Shown here in pieces: positions 1-8,112 of a stretch of 64,000 nt of DNA. Source of the stretch: LSCE01 sp050485425 (GTDB lineage Bacteria > Pseudomonadota > Gammaproteobacteria > Nitrococcales > Aquisalimonadaceae); contig JBJHBJ010000013.1 in assembly GCA_050485425.1 (NCBI GenBank), positions 1 to 64,000 of the forward strand. The letters run 5' to 3'. The notes beneath the pieces were generated by a model. The model worked only from the letters and a program-made list of their open reading frames with translations, searched no databases and was not told where the DNA came from. Each line of letters opens with the position of its first letter. Position 1 is the stretch's first letter. The position numbers were made by a program, and so were the translations under genes.

Positions 1-1
1 G

Positions 2-703
2 CCCAGAACGATCAATAACCTACTCGACCTGCAGGGTGGGGCACGTGAGATTCTGGTGCAGAACCTCTCGGTTCCGGCCGGCGAGTATGAATGGATCACG
101 TTGCTGTTCATGGAGGATGGGGCGCCCGGCGGAGAGATCCTGACCACTTCCCACGTGGACTTTCTCGACGGGATGTCATTTGGACTGGCCATTCCCGGTG
201 ATCCCGAGGTGGGGTTCCGCCTGGAGGAGAACTTCACGATCTCGGCCGGGGAACACGCGGATCTGGTGCTGGACATCGATCTTCGGCGCGCCCTGGTTCC
301 CACCGATGATCCGGGCTTGGGCGGCTATTACTATCTCCGCCCGATGATGCGTCTGGTGGACGGCCCGTCCAGCGGGCATATCGAAGGAACGGTGGCCGGC
401 CATGTGGCGGGCGCTGCCGGCTGTACGCCGGCGGTCTACGTCTTCGAGGAAGATCAGGAGCCCCGGGATGTGTTTGACGACGAAGGCCCGATTACCACGG
501 GCCTGGTCCGACAGGAGCCAACGAGCCTCTATCGCTACAGCATCGGTTTCCTGCCCGAGGGCACCTACGACCTGGCTTTGACCTGCGATGCGGACCTGGA
601 CCAGCCGGACCAGGACAACTCCGGCGACGTCGAGTTCTTCGACGTAGTCACAGTGGAGGTGATTGCCGACGATATTCCCCAGACTGTGGATCTTCCGCAA
701 TAG
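2..703 (+). CDS. DUF4382-type carbohydrate-binding-like surface protein, 5' end cut off
   Basis: The frame is open from the first bases of the window, so the true start lies outside; an internal GTG at 56 is not the likely start. The visible part reads LLDLQGGAREILVQN followed by VPAGEYEWITL, the usual DUF4382 pattern (a named quantity, then a 'VPAGxYxxIRL' strand). A second beta-rich domain holds PAVYVFEEDQEP and LPEGTYDLALTC, and the protein ends at a TAG. It is a paralogue of the gene at 865-1773, sharing both the DUF4382 part and the C-terminal part (VYVF...D, LPEGxxxxxxTC). The family is generally predicted to be extracytoplasmic; no biochemical role can be assigned. The signal peptide is presumably in the missing portion. 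Confidence 0.8.
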   Translation, partial: PRTINNLLDLQGGAREILVQNLSVPAGEYEWITLLFMEDGAPGGEILTTSHVDFLDGMSFGLAIPGDPEVGFRLEENFTISAGEHADLVLDIDLRRALVPTDDPGLGGYYYLRPMMRLVDGPSSGHIEGTVAGHVAGAAGCTPAVYVFEEDQEPRDVFDDEGPITTGLVRQEPTSLYRYSIGFLPEGTYDLALTCDADLDQPDQDNSGDVEFFDVVTVEVIADDIPQTVDLPQ

Positions 704-717
704 TGGAGTGTTGAATC

Positions 718-769
718 CGGCGGGATTCCACGGTTGGCGATGAAGCCTTCTATCGCTGGAATCCCGCCG
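718..769. repeat. 13-bp perfect inverted repeat between the two DUF4382 genes
   Basis: Arms 718-730 (CGGCGGGATTCCA) and 757-769 are perfect reverse complements around a 26-nt loop. No T-run follows, so this is not a standard intrinsic terminator. It is probably a REP-like palindrome or an mRNA-stabilising hairpin behind the upstream gene. The rest of 704-864 shows nothing else recognisable. Confidence 0.7.
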
Positions 770-864
770 TCCGGCAGGCCGGGGACACGGCCTCTTTCCC
801 TGGCTCGTGCGCTGGATTACGCTTTCGCCAGATCAGAAGGCCTTCACATCAAAGGATGACCCGC

Positions 865-1773
865 ATGCGCTCCCTCCGCTTTTCCCTGGTTCTCGCTGCC
901 GCGGCGTTGCTGTCCGCTTGCCAGCTCTACCTGATCGGTGATGATGACGACGATAATGGCAGTGGAGGTTCCGGTGGGTTGACATTGCGCATTGTCGGCG
1001 CCCAGGGGGGAGGGTTCGAGCAGGTGGTGCTCTCCACATTCGGAGTCCGGGTGCGCCACACGGATGGTTCAACCCGGTCTGTCAGCATCAGCGAGCGGGA
1101 AGTATCGCTGTTTTCCGATGACGACGGCGAAATACTGCTGACTGGTATCAGCGTGCCTTCCGGCAATTACAATCAGATTCGTCTTCAGGTGCGGGGGAAT
1201 ACGGTCGATGAGTTCTCCTACGTCGTCGATGCGGTGGGTGGCGGCGGCAGATTCCCCGTGGATGTTCCCGCCGACCGTGTCGATTTTCCCGTCGAGTTCA
1301 GTGTGGGGAGTTCATCCACCACGGTGACACTGGTCGTGCATACGGCAGCTGCACTCCAGTTCATTCAGGATGGGGGGCTGCAGCAGGATTATTTTCTGCT
1401 TCAGCCCGTGGGCTATGCGGCGAGGCATGACCGCTCCGGCCGGATCGACGGTTCCATCCCGAACGTCTGCGGCAGCGGACAGCCCAATGACGTGGCCGTG
1501 TACGTGTTTCGCGATGATGCCGATGCGCCCACCGACATCCAGGGCAATACCGGCAGCCGGAATGAGCCGGTCGTCTCGTTTGCCGCGGATTCGTCCCTGG
1601 AATTCCGCTCCCCGCGGCTGCCGGAGGGAGACTGGCAGGTTTCCTATACCTGCCAGGCGCTGGACGATAATCCGGATGAATCCGATACCGCGGTTCGCAA
1701 CGAATTGCGGGACAATATCCGGGATGTCACGGTGAATCGCGGCTTGCCGCCGACGACCGTGAACTTCAACTAG
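865..1773 (+). CDS. DUF4382 domain lipoprotein
   Basis: Predicted outer-surface or periplasmic lipoprotein of about 302 residues. The N-terminus MRSLRFSLVLAAAALLSAC is a signal peptide with a lipobox (LSAC), so Cys19 would be lipidated. It is followed by an acidic linker (DDDDDNGSGGSGG). The DUF4382 domain occupies roughly residues 30-165 and carries VPSGNYNQIRLQV. A C-terminal domain (NDVAVYVFRDDADAP, LPEGDWQVSYTC) matches the upstream gene. An ATG also exists at 856, but AAAGG at 851-855 abuts it; the same Shine-Dalgarno sits 9 nt before the ATG at 865, so I chose 865. The gene is a tandem paralogue of 2-703 in the same orientation, probably from a duplication. Function unknown; glycan or surface binding is only a guess. 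Confidence 0.85.
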   Translation: MRSLRFSLVLAAAALLSACQLYLIGDDDDDNGSGGSGGLTLRIVGAQGGGFEQVVLSTFGVRVRHTDGSTRSVSISEREVSLFSDDDGEILLTGISVPSGNYNQIRLQVRGNTVDEFSYVVDAVGGGGRFPVDVPADRVDFPVEFSVGSSSTTVTLVVHTAAALQFIQDGGLQQDYFLLQPVGYAARHDRSGRIDGSIPNVCGSGQPNDVAVYVFRDDADAPTDIQGNTGSRNEPVVSFAADSSLEFRSPRLPEGDWQVSYTCQALDDNPDESDTAVRNELRDNIRDVTVNRGLPPTTVNFN

Positions 1774-1862
1774 CGTCCCGGTGAGTGCGGGGGGGCACAC
1801 TCTGCATCAATGCCGCGGGTCCGCCACACACCCGACGTAGATACCGTCTTGTTGGTCAAGAC

Positions 1863-1938
1863 CGTAGGGTGCTCAGAGCGCAGCGATGCGCACCATTGGC
1901 GTAACCGGTGCGCATCGCTGCGCTCTGAGCACCCTACG
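1863..1938. repeat. Long perfect palindrome, founding copy of the GCTCAGAGCGCAGCGAT repeat family
   Basis: Arms 1863-1894 and 1907-1938 are perfect 32-nt reverse complements around a 12-nt loop. The arm carries GGGTGCTCAGAGCGCAGCG, which recurs singly at 7917-7935 (after ttcA) and 11370-11388 (after the hydrolase gene). A further hairpin (AACCGC/GCGGTT) follows near 1964-1979. The region 1774-2048 contains no convincing gene. The element lies between converging genes and could act as a bidirectional transcript end, although there is no T-run. Confidence 0.85.
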
Positions 1939-2048
1939 CTTGAGCGGAACCGGCGTAGGGAGTAACCGCGCAGCGGTTGCTACCGCCGGGCGTGAGCCCG
2001 AGTGCGTTGGCCAATCGCGCGGCAGAGTTTTCCGGTCCGTGGGGTTCA

Positions 2049-5000
2049 TTATTGCTGCCCGCCGGTCGTAGTCGGGTCGGCTTCCAGCCCCTCGTCGTCA
2101 TGCCGGGTCCGCCGGGCCGCAAACCACGCCCCCACGTTTTCCCCCAGCATCAGCATGCACGGCGTGATCACCAGGGTCAGGATGGTGGCGAAGGTCAGAC
2201 CGCCGGCGATGGTGCTGGACAGCGTCGTCCACCATTGTGTGGAGGGCGCGCCGTGGGTGATTTCCCGGCCGATCAGGTCGATGTTCAACTGGAACACCAT
2301 GGGCATCAGGCCCAGCACCGTGGTGAAGCTGGTCAGCAGTACCGGCCGCATACGCTGGGCGCAGGTGCGGAGGATGGCCTCCATGCTCTGCTGGCCGCGC
2401 TGCTTCATCTCGTTGAATGTGTCGATGAGCACGATGTTGTTGTTCACCACGATGCCGGCCAGCGCGATCAGTCCGAGGCCGCTCATGACGATACCGAAGG
2501 GCTGCCAGGTGAGCAGCAGGCCCAGCAGCACGCCGGCGGTGGACAGGACGATGGCGGAGAGCACCAGCAGTGTCTGGTAGATGCTGTTGAACTGCAGCAC
2601 CAGGATCATCGCGATCAGGAAGATGGCCACGCCGAAGGCCTGGACCAGGAAGGTGGCGGCTTCGCGCTGGTCCGCATCCTGGCCCTTGAAGGTGATTTCC
2701 ACCGCGGGGTCCAGTCCGGCTTCGGCGATGGCGGCGCGCAACCGCCGGACCTGGTCGTCGACCAGCAGGCCGTCGGCGACATCGGCCTTGATGCTGAGTA
2801 CGCGCCGGGCATCCGTGCGCTTCAGCGTGCCGGTCTTCGGCGCCGGTTCGAAGCGAACGAAGTTGGCCGCCGGCACCATGCCCTGCATGGTGGGCACGCG
2901 GAGTTGGCCGAGGCGGTCGAGGCTGCGTTCCTCCAGCGGCAGGCGCACGCGGATGTCGATTTCCTCATCGGCGTCATCCGGGCGGTATTCAGCCACCTTC
3001 ACGCCCTGGGTCACCATCTGCACGGCATTGCCCAGCACGGCCACGTCTGCGCCGTAGCGGGCGGCCAGTTCCCGGTCCACGCGCAGTCGCCACTCGATGC
3101 CGGGCAGCGGGCGGCTGTCTTCCACGTCCACGAAGCCGCCCAGGCCGTTCATCAGTTCGCGTACCTGGTGCACGGTGGCGGGCAGGCGTTCCGGCGCCCG
3201 GCTGCTGAACTCCACGTGTATGGGTTTGCCGCCGCCCGGCCCCTGTTCCTGTTCGCGCACCTCCAGTGTGATGCCGGGCAGGTCGGCGGTGCGCCGGCGG
3301 ATCTCCTCGAGGATCTCGCGGGCCGGCCGACGCTGCTGCCAGTCGAGGAATTCCACCTGTACCGAGCCGATCAGGTCTTCGGCGGCTTCCGTGTCCGGCC
3401 GGTTGATGGTGCGGGCGTAGACGGTCCTGAGTTCCGGCATGCCGTGGATGCGCTGCTCCACCTGCTGCACCAGGCGGTCCTTCTCGAACACGGAGAGGTC
3501 GCCGCGGCCATGCACCTGCACCGATGCGAACTGCGGCTCCACGTCCGGGAAGAATTCCACGCCGCGGCCGAGGGCGCCGTAAGCCGTGTAGATGCCGGCA
3601 ATGATCATCATGGCCGCCATCAGTGTCAGGCCGGGGTGGCGCAGCAGGCGTTCCATCATGCGCAGATAGCCGCCGGTGAAGCCGCGAATGGTGGACAGGT
3701 CACCGTGCTCGGCAGCGGTGACCATGGCAAGTTGGCGTTGCTGTTCCGGCGTGCGGCGTGCGATCAGCCCGCCCAGCACCGGGATGAATATCAGCGCCAT
3801 GCCCAGCGAGGCGGTGAGCGTGATCAGCACCGTGATGGGCAGGTATTTCATGAACTCGCCCACGATGCCGGGCCACACCAGCAGCGGGAAGAACACGGCC
3901 AGGGTGGTGGCGGTGGAGGCAATGATCGGCCAGCTCATGCGCTTGGCGCCGAAGGCGTAGGCGGCCCGCCGGTCCAGCCCCTCGGCCATCTTGCGTTCGG
4001 CCAGCTCCACCACGACGATGGCGCCGTCCACCAGCATGCCCACCACCATGATCAGGCTGAACAGCACCACGATGTTCATGGTGTAGCCCATGCCGTTGAT
4101 GACCAGGATGCCGGCCAGGAACGAGCCGGGGATGGACAGCCCGACCAGGATGCCCGGGCGTACGCCGAGCACGGCGATGATCACGATCATCACCAGCAGC
4201 ACCGCGCTGGCGACGTTGTTCTGGAGGTCGCGCAGCATGTCGCGGATGTCGTCGGACTTGTCCTGCAGATAGTCCACGCGGACGGAGGCCGGCCATTCGG
4301 CGCGTTCGGTCTCGACGATGTGCCGCACGTCGGCGATGGTTTCGATGATGTTGGCACCGACCCGCTTGGAGACTTCCAGCGAGACCGCCGCCTCGCCACC
4401 GACCCGGGCGAAGCCGTCCGGATCCTTGTACGTGCGGCGCACCTGGGCCACGTCGCGGAACGTCACCACGGTGTCGCCCACGGCCTTGATGGGCAGGGTG
4501 AGTACGTCGTTGACGTCCTCGATCACGCCGGGCACCTTCACCGCCATGCGGCCGGCGCCGGTGTCGATGGCGCCGGCGGCCACCAGCATGTTGTTGCGCT
4601 GGATGATGCTGAGCAGCTCGTCGTAATTGATGCCGTAGGTTTCCATGACGGTGGTGTCCACCACCACTTCCATGACTTCCTCGCGGTCGCCGCCCACGTC
4701 CACTTCCAGCACGCCCGGCAGGGCTTCGATGCTGTCCTTCAGGTCCCGCGCCAGGCTGACCAGCGTGCGTTCCGGCACCGCGCCGGAGAGCGTGACGGTG
4801 AGCACCGGGAACAGCGCCACGTTGATTTCGTTCACCGTGGGTTCGTCCGTTCCGGGCGGCAGCTTGGACTTGGCCATGTCCACCTTTTCACGCACATCGG
4901 CCAGGGCGCGCTCGCTGTCGAAGCCGGCATCGAACTCCAGCAGCACGCCGCCGTAACCCTCGGCGGCGGTGCTGCGCATTTCCTTCACGCCTTCGATGCC

Positions 5001-5219
5001 CTGCAGTTCCTTCTCCAGCGGGCGAACCAGCAGGCGTTCGGCATCTTCCGGGGAAATGCCTTCGTAGGTGGCGGTGACGTAGATGATGGGAATGGCGACG
5101 TCCGGTTCCGATTCCTTGGGAATGGTGGACCAGGCGACGATGCCGGCAAGGATGATGAATATGAAACCCAGCACCACCGCGCGGGTGCGCTGGAAGGCAG
5201 CGTCGATCAGGGTATGCAT
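2049..5219 (-). CDS. RND-family efflux pump inner-membrane transporter
   Basis: Proton-driven export pump of the AcrB/HAE-like RND superfamily, about 1056 residues, with the usual duplicated layout: TM1, large periplasmic loop, TM2-6, TM7, second loop, TM8-12. The start at 5219 (MHTLIDAAFQRTRAVV) has GGGGAG 8 nt upstream; a longer in-frame extension to 5372 overlaps the upstream gene and is rejected. TM4 reads GMLVDGAIVVVE and TM10 reads GIVVNNNIVLID. The first Asp of the classical DD pair is kept, the second is Gly, and the TM10 Lys of AcrB is Asn, so the proton relay differs from AcrB. Cotranscribed with the fusion protein 28 nt upstream and with padR. No outer-membrane channel gene is adjacent, so a TolC-like partner must be elsewhere. 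Substrate unknown. Confidence 0.93.
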   Translation of the reverse strand: MHTLIDAAFQRTRAVVLGFIFIILAGIVAWSTIPKESEPDVAIPIIYVTATYEGISPEDAERLLVRPLEKELQGIEGVKEMRSTAAEGYGGVLLEFDAGFDSERALADVREKVDMAKSKLPPGTDEPTVNEINVALFPVLTVTLSGAVPERTLVSLARDLKDSIEALPGVLEVDVGGDREEVMEVVVDTTVMETYGINYDELLSIIQRNNMLVAAGAIDTGAGRMAVKVPGVIEDVNDVLTLPIKAVGDTVVTFRDVAQVRRTYKDPDGFARVGGEAAVSLEVSKRVGANIIETIADVRHIVETERAEWPASVRVDYLQDKSDDIRDMLRDLQNNVASAVLLVMIVIIAVLGVRPGILVGLSIPGSFLAGILVINGMGYTMNIVVLFSLIMVVGMLVDGAIVVVELAERKMAEGLDRRAAYAFGAKRMSWPIIASTATTLAVFFPLLVWPGIVGEFMKYLPITVLITLTASLGMALIFIPVLGGLIARRTPEQQRQLAMVTAAEHGDLSTIRGFTGGYLRMMERLLRHPGLTLMAAMMIIAGIYTAYGALGRGVEFFPDVEPQFASVQVHGRGDLSVFEKDRLVQQVEQRIHGMPELRTVYARTINRPDTEAAEDLIGSVQVEFLDWQQRRPAREILEEIRRRTADLPGITLEVREQEQGPGGGKPIHVEFSSRAPERLPATVHQVRELMNGLGGFVDVEDSRPLPGIEWRLRVDRELAARYGADVAVLGNAVQMVTQGVKVAEYRPDDADEEIDIRVRLPLEERSLDRLGQLRVPTMQGMVPAANFVRFEPAPKTGTLKRTDARRVLSIKADVADGLLVDDQVRRLRAAIAEAGLDPAVEITFKGQDADQREAATFLVQAFGVAIFLIAMILVLQFNSIYQTLLVLSAIVLSTAGVLLGLLLTWQPFGIVMSGLGLIALAGIVVNNNIVLIDTFNEMKQRGQQSMEAILRTCAQRMRPVLLTSFTTVLGLMPMVFQLNIDLIGREITHGAPSTQWWTTLSSTIAGGLTFATILTLVITPCMLMLGENVGAWFAARRTRHDDEGLEADPTTTGGQQ

Positions 5220-5247
5220 GCTGATTTCTCCCCGGCCCTTGCCGGTG

Positions 5248-6345
5248 CTACTGCCTGGCCTGATCCGTGGAGTCGGATTGCTGGCGCACGGCAACCTGCT
5301 GGCCGGGGCTGACGAAGCCGTGGCCCAGGGTGATGATTCGGGCGTGCTCGGGAAGACCGGAGACCCAGACACCGTCCCGCTCGGCGCGCACGACCTCCAC
5401 CGGCCGGAACACCACCCGGTCTTCGGCGTCCACCGTTTTCACGCCCAACGCGTTGCCGCCGTCCAGCGCGAGCACGGCGGGAGAGACACGGTGGGCAGCC
5501 ACCTCCCCGACCGGCATGCGGACTTCGGCGCTGATGCCGGCTGGCACGGGCCGTTCACTGTTGGGCAGTTCCACCTCGACCCGGAAAGTGCGGGTGGCGG
5601 TGTCGGCGGCCGCCGAGATGAAGCGGATGTTTCCACGACGGGTCTCGCCGTTCACCAGCCGCACCTCCGCCGGACCGTCAGGCCTCAGGCCGTCCAGGTC
5701 GTGCTGGGCGATGTTCACGGTCACCAGCAGCGGGTCGTTGTCCACCAGTTGCGCCACTGCGGTATTCACCGCCACATAGTCACCGATTTCCACCATGCGG
5801 TCATTGACGATGCCGGCAAACGGGGCGCGGATGGTCACGCGTTCGCGATCCAGTTCGATGGCCTTGAGTTCGGCCTTCGCCTTTTCCAGCGCCGCTTCCG
5901 CCTGGCGCTGGGCGTTGGCGGACTGGAAGCCGTCGCGCGCCAGTTCCCGGGTGGCGTTGAACTCGGCCTGTCGCTGGGCCAGGTTGGCGCGGGCCTCGGC
6001 CAGTCGCACGTCGCGGTCATCCATGCGCAGACGCAGGAGAGCCTGGCCGGCTTCCACGCGGCTGCCCTTGGGTATCAGGATGGCTTCCACGGTGCCGGTG
6101 GTTTCCGCACGCAGAGTGACCTGGCGGAAGGACTCCGTCTGTCCCTGATTGATCAGGGTGCGGGTAATGGGCTGGGCCCGCAGCTCCTGGACTTCTACCG
6201 TGAAACGGGGCAGTGCGGTCGGCCGGGTGTCGGAATCCGGGTCGATGGCAGCGGTGGGCGTGTCGCGGAACACATGGCCGCTGGCCACCCACAGAACCAG
6301 CCCGGCCAGCAACAGTCCGGCAATCAGCAACGGCTTGCGATTCAT
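5248..6345 (-). CDS. RND efflux periplasmic adaptor (membrane-fusion protein)
   Basis: Adaptor linking the RND pump encoded next to it to an outer-membrane channel; 365 residues. The N-terminal hydrophobic segment (KPLLIAGLLLAGLVLWVASG) looks like an uncleaved anchor with no lipobox. Then come a lipoyl/barrel-sandwich half (TTGTVEAILIPKGSRVEAGQ), an alpha-helical hairpin of Ala/Glu/Arg-rich heptads at about residues 110-155, the second lipoyl half (VTIRAPFAGIVNDR), and the beta-barrel and membrane-proximal domains. The ATG lies 2 nt past the padR stop, so translation is probably coupled. Family assignment is clear; the exported compound cannot be told. Confidence 0.93.
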   Translation of the reverse strand: MNRKPLLIAGLLLAGLVLWVASGHVFRDTPTAAIDPDSDTRPTALPRFTVEVQELRAQPITRTLINQGQTESFRQVTLRAETTGTVEAILIPKGSRVEAGQALLRLRMDDRDVRLAEARANLAQRQAEFNATRELARDGFQSANAQRQAEAALEKAKAELKAIELDRERVTIRAPFAGIVNDRMVEIGDYVAVNTAVAQLVDNDPLLVTVNIAQHDLDGLRPDGPAEVRLVNGETRRGNIRFISAAADTATRTFRVEVELPNSERPVPAGISAEVRMPVGEVAAHRVSPAVLALDGGNALGVKTVDAEDRVVFRPVEVVRAERDGVWVSGLPEHARIITLGHGFVSPGQQVAVRQQSDSTDQARQ

Positions 6346-6347
6346 GA

Positions 6348-6893
6348 TCAGGCCTCCCTGGCAGTCATCGGAGTTGCCGCCTCATCGAGCAGGTGGCGGT
6401 TATCGCGAATATAATCGCGGGCTGCACGGCTGACGGCCAGGCCATATCCGGCCGCGAACCGTGCACCGGGCGGGGCGGAGAGGCCTTCGTCGGCCAGCCA
6501 TTCCTGCGCCAGTTTCACGAAGCTGTCGAAATCGGCCAGGCGTTCTTCGACAATCCGCTGCAGGTGGGCCGTGGGCAGGAACTCGGCGAAGAACACCAGG
6601 GCCAGGAATTCGGAGCGGATCTTGTGCCGGCCCTGGGACTGCAGCAGGGCGGCGACGAAAGCCTGCCGGCCCGCCGGGGTGAGACGGTAGATCTTCTTGT
6701 CCGGCCGGGTGCGTTGCTGGACTTCCTGACAATGCACCAGCCCCTGCCTGTGCAGGTCCGCCAGCGCAGGGTAGATCGCCGCATAGCTGACCTCCAGGAA
6801 GTGGCCGATGCTGTCCTGCAGGCATTTCTTGATTTCGTAGCCGGAAGCTTCGCCGAAGGTCAGCGCGCCCAGGCACAAGGTTCTGGTGTCCAT
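6348..6893 (-). CDS. PadR-family transcriptional regulator
   Basis: Winged-helix repressor of 181 residues. The N-terminal PadR domain (LGALTFGEASGYEIKKCL, then SYAAIYPALADLHRQGLV and KKIYRLTPAGRQAF) spans residues 5-85. A helical Vir-type C-terminal dimerisation region follows. It is first in a padR-fusion protein-RND operon and lies just downstream of a 19-bp palindrome, which suggests autoregulation and ligand-relieved repression of the pump, as known for PadR proteins such as LmrR. The inducer is not predictable. Confidence 0.9.
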   Translation of the reverse strand: MDTRTLCLGALTFGEASGYEIKKCLQDSIGHFLEVSYAAIYPALADLHRQGLVHCQEVQQRTRPDKKIYRLTPAGRQAFVAALLQSQGRHKIRSEFLALVFFAEFLPTAHLQRIVEERLADFDSFVKLAQEWLADEGLSAPPGARFAAGYGLAVSRAARDYIRDNRHLLDEAATPMTAREA

Positions 6894-6921
6894 GGGGAAA
6901 TCCCGTAAGAAGGCTGGTTCT

Positions 6922-6940
6922 ATATATCACGGTGACATAT
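6922..6940. promoter_or_regulatory. Candidate PadR operator
   Basis: ATATATCACGGTGACATAT is a near-perfect palindrome: 9-nt half-sites with one mismatch around a central G. It ends 29 bp upstream of the padR start codon. The AT-rich symmetric form and the position fit an autoregulatory PadR site overlapping the promoter. No strong sigma-70 hexamers could be fixed with certainty. Confidence 0.6.
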
Positions 6941-7080
6941 GTCTGCTTAGATTATTTTGGGCTGATACTTGCGGGCGATAGAACGCTTTCTTTGTGCGTT
7001 GCCGCATTTTGTCCCGGGGCGGGGAATGCTATAAGGTCCGGCGTCAACTGTTGGACGGTCTTGGGCTCGGGTTTGTGACC

Positions 7081-7917
7081 ATGAATCTGAAGAATCTGGA
7101 GAAGCGGCTGACCTACCTGGTGGCAAATGCCATCCGGGACTACCGCATGATCGAGGACGGCGACCGCATCATGGTCTGCCTGTCCGGTGGCAAGGACTCC
7201 TACGCCATGCTCGACATCCTGCGGCTGCTGCAGGGCAGGGCGCCGGTGCGCTTCGAGTTGATCGCGGTGAACCTGGACCAGAAGCAGCCCGGCTGGCCGG
7301 AGCACGTGTTGCCGGACTATCTGGAATCCATCGGCGTGCCGTACCGCATCCTGGAGCAGGACACCTACAGCGTGGTGAAGCGGGTGCTGCCCGAGGGCAA
7401 GACCATGTGCTCGCTATGCTCCCGACTGCGGCGGGGTGCTCTGTACTCGGCGGCGGAAGAAATGGGCGCCACGAAGATCGCGCTGGGTCATCATCGCGAC
7501 GATCTGATCGAGACGCTGTTCCTGAACATGTTCTACGGCGGCAAGCTGGCCACCATGCCGCCGAAGCTGAAGAGCAACGACGGCAGGCATGTGGTGATCC
7601 GGCCGTTGTCCTACGTGCCGGAGTCCTATCTGGAGCGGTATGCCGGACTGAAGGAGTTCCCCATCATCCCCTGCAATCTCTGCGGCTCGCAGGAAAACCT
7701 CAAGCGCGCGCAGATCAAGCGGATGATCCACGCCTGGGAGAAGGAGGAGCCCAAGCGCCTCAACACCATCCTGCGCAGCCTGCAGAACGTCCGCCCCTCC
7801 CACCTGGGCGACACCGATCTCTACGACTTCGAGAGCCTCACCGGCAGCATTGTCGACATGCCCGACCCGGTCACCGGCGAAGAAGATCCGTTCGCCACCC
7901 TGCAGCCCGCCCGGTAG
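7081..7917 (+). CDS. ttcA: tRNA 2-thiocytidine(32) synthetase TtcA
   Basis: Cytoplasmic ATP-dependent enzyme that thiolates C32 in certain tRNAs using an iron-sulfur cluster. It is about 278 residues. The PP-loop SGGKDS lies at about residues 37-42. The two CxxC pairs of the family are present (CSLC in TMCSLCSRLRRGAL, and CNLC in PIIPCNLCGSQEN). The open frame extends upstream to 6994, but the conserved sequence begins at MNLKNLEKRLTYLVANAIRDY, so I use the ATG at 7081; the Shine-Dalgarno is weak. The stop TAG is the first triplet of the repeat GTAGGGCGCTCAGAGCGC, so the element abuts the gene exactly. Confidence 0.95.
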   Translation: MNLKNLEKRLTYLVANAIRDYRMIEDGDRIMVCLSGGKDSYAMLDILRLLQGRAPVRFELIAVNLDQKQPGWPEHVLPDYLESIGVPYRILEQDTYSVVKRVLPEGKTMCSLCSRLRRGALYSAAEEMGATKIALGHHRDDLIETLFLNMFYGGKLATMPPKLKSNDGRHVVIRPLSYVPESYLERYAGLKEFPIIPCNLCGSQENLKRAQIKRMIHAWEKEEPKRLNTILRSLQNVRPSHLGDTDLYDFESLTGSIVDMPDPVTGEEDPFATLQPAR

Positions 7918-7935
7918 GGCGCTCAGAGCGCAGCG
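7915..7935 (+). repeat. Copy of the GCTCAGAGCGCAGCGAT repeat family overlapping the ttcA stop codon
   Basis: From the TAG stop of ttcA onward the sequence reads TAGGGCGCTCAGAGCGCAG. It matches the palindrome arm at 1863-1894 with one change (C for T). The second palindrome arm is absent; a different element begins a few bases later, so this looks like a half copy. Confidence 0.75.
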
Positions 7936-7941
7936 ATTCGT

Positions 7942-8073
7942 GCTTGTGTTCGGTGGCTTCGATCCGGCCTGGAGCGGGACCACGCCTACGGACACGCCGT
8001 GAATACATCCCTGTAGGCTTGTCGGCGAGGTCCCTCTTGCCGACAGTCCGCAGGCGTGGTCCCGCTCCAGGCC
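7942..8073 (+). repeat. Structured intergenic repeat, copy 1 (about 132 nt, nested hairpins)
   Basis: The 5' flank (GGTGGCTTCGATCCGG at 7952-7967) leads into a 28-nt arm (7966-7993) pairing with 8046-8073 with one mismatch. The 52-nt loop (7994-8045) begins ACGCCGTGAA, contains CATCCCTG and GGCTTG, and carries an inner hairpin GTCGGC/GCCGAC (8021-8026, 8039-8044). The inverted copy at 8113-8246 has the same dimensions and core but different stem sequences. There is no open frame and no similarity to an insertion sequence that I recognise. The two copies fill most of the 335-bp gap between ttcA and dnaE2. Confidence 0.85.
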
Positions 8074-8112
8074 TTGCCGTGGTACAACAACAGGCGGTGA
8101 TCTCTTCTCCAA

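Noticed and set aside
1977..5312. 1111-codon open frame on the plus strand opposite the RND pump gene
   Set aside because: Composition (His/Gln/Asp/Gly-rich, no domains) is that of an antisense shadow in GC-rich DNA; the minus strand encodes a full RND protein.
5220..5372. 51-codon N-terminal extension of the RND pump
   Set aside because: It overlaps the adaptor gene, has a low-complexity Ser/Pro-rich translation, and the ATG at 5219 has a good Shine-Dalgarno and the canonical N-terminus.
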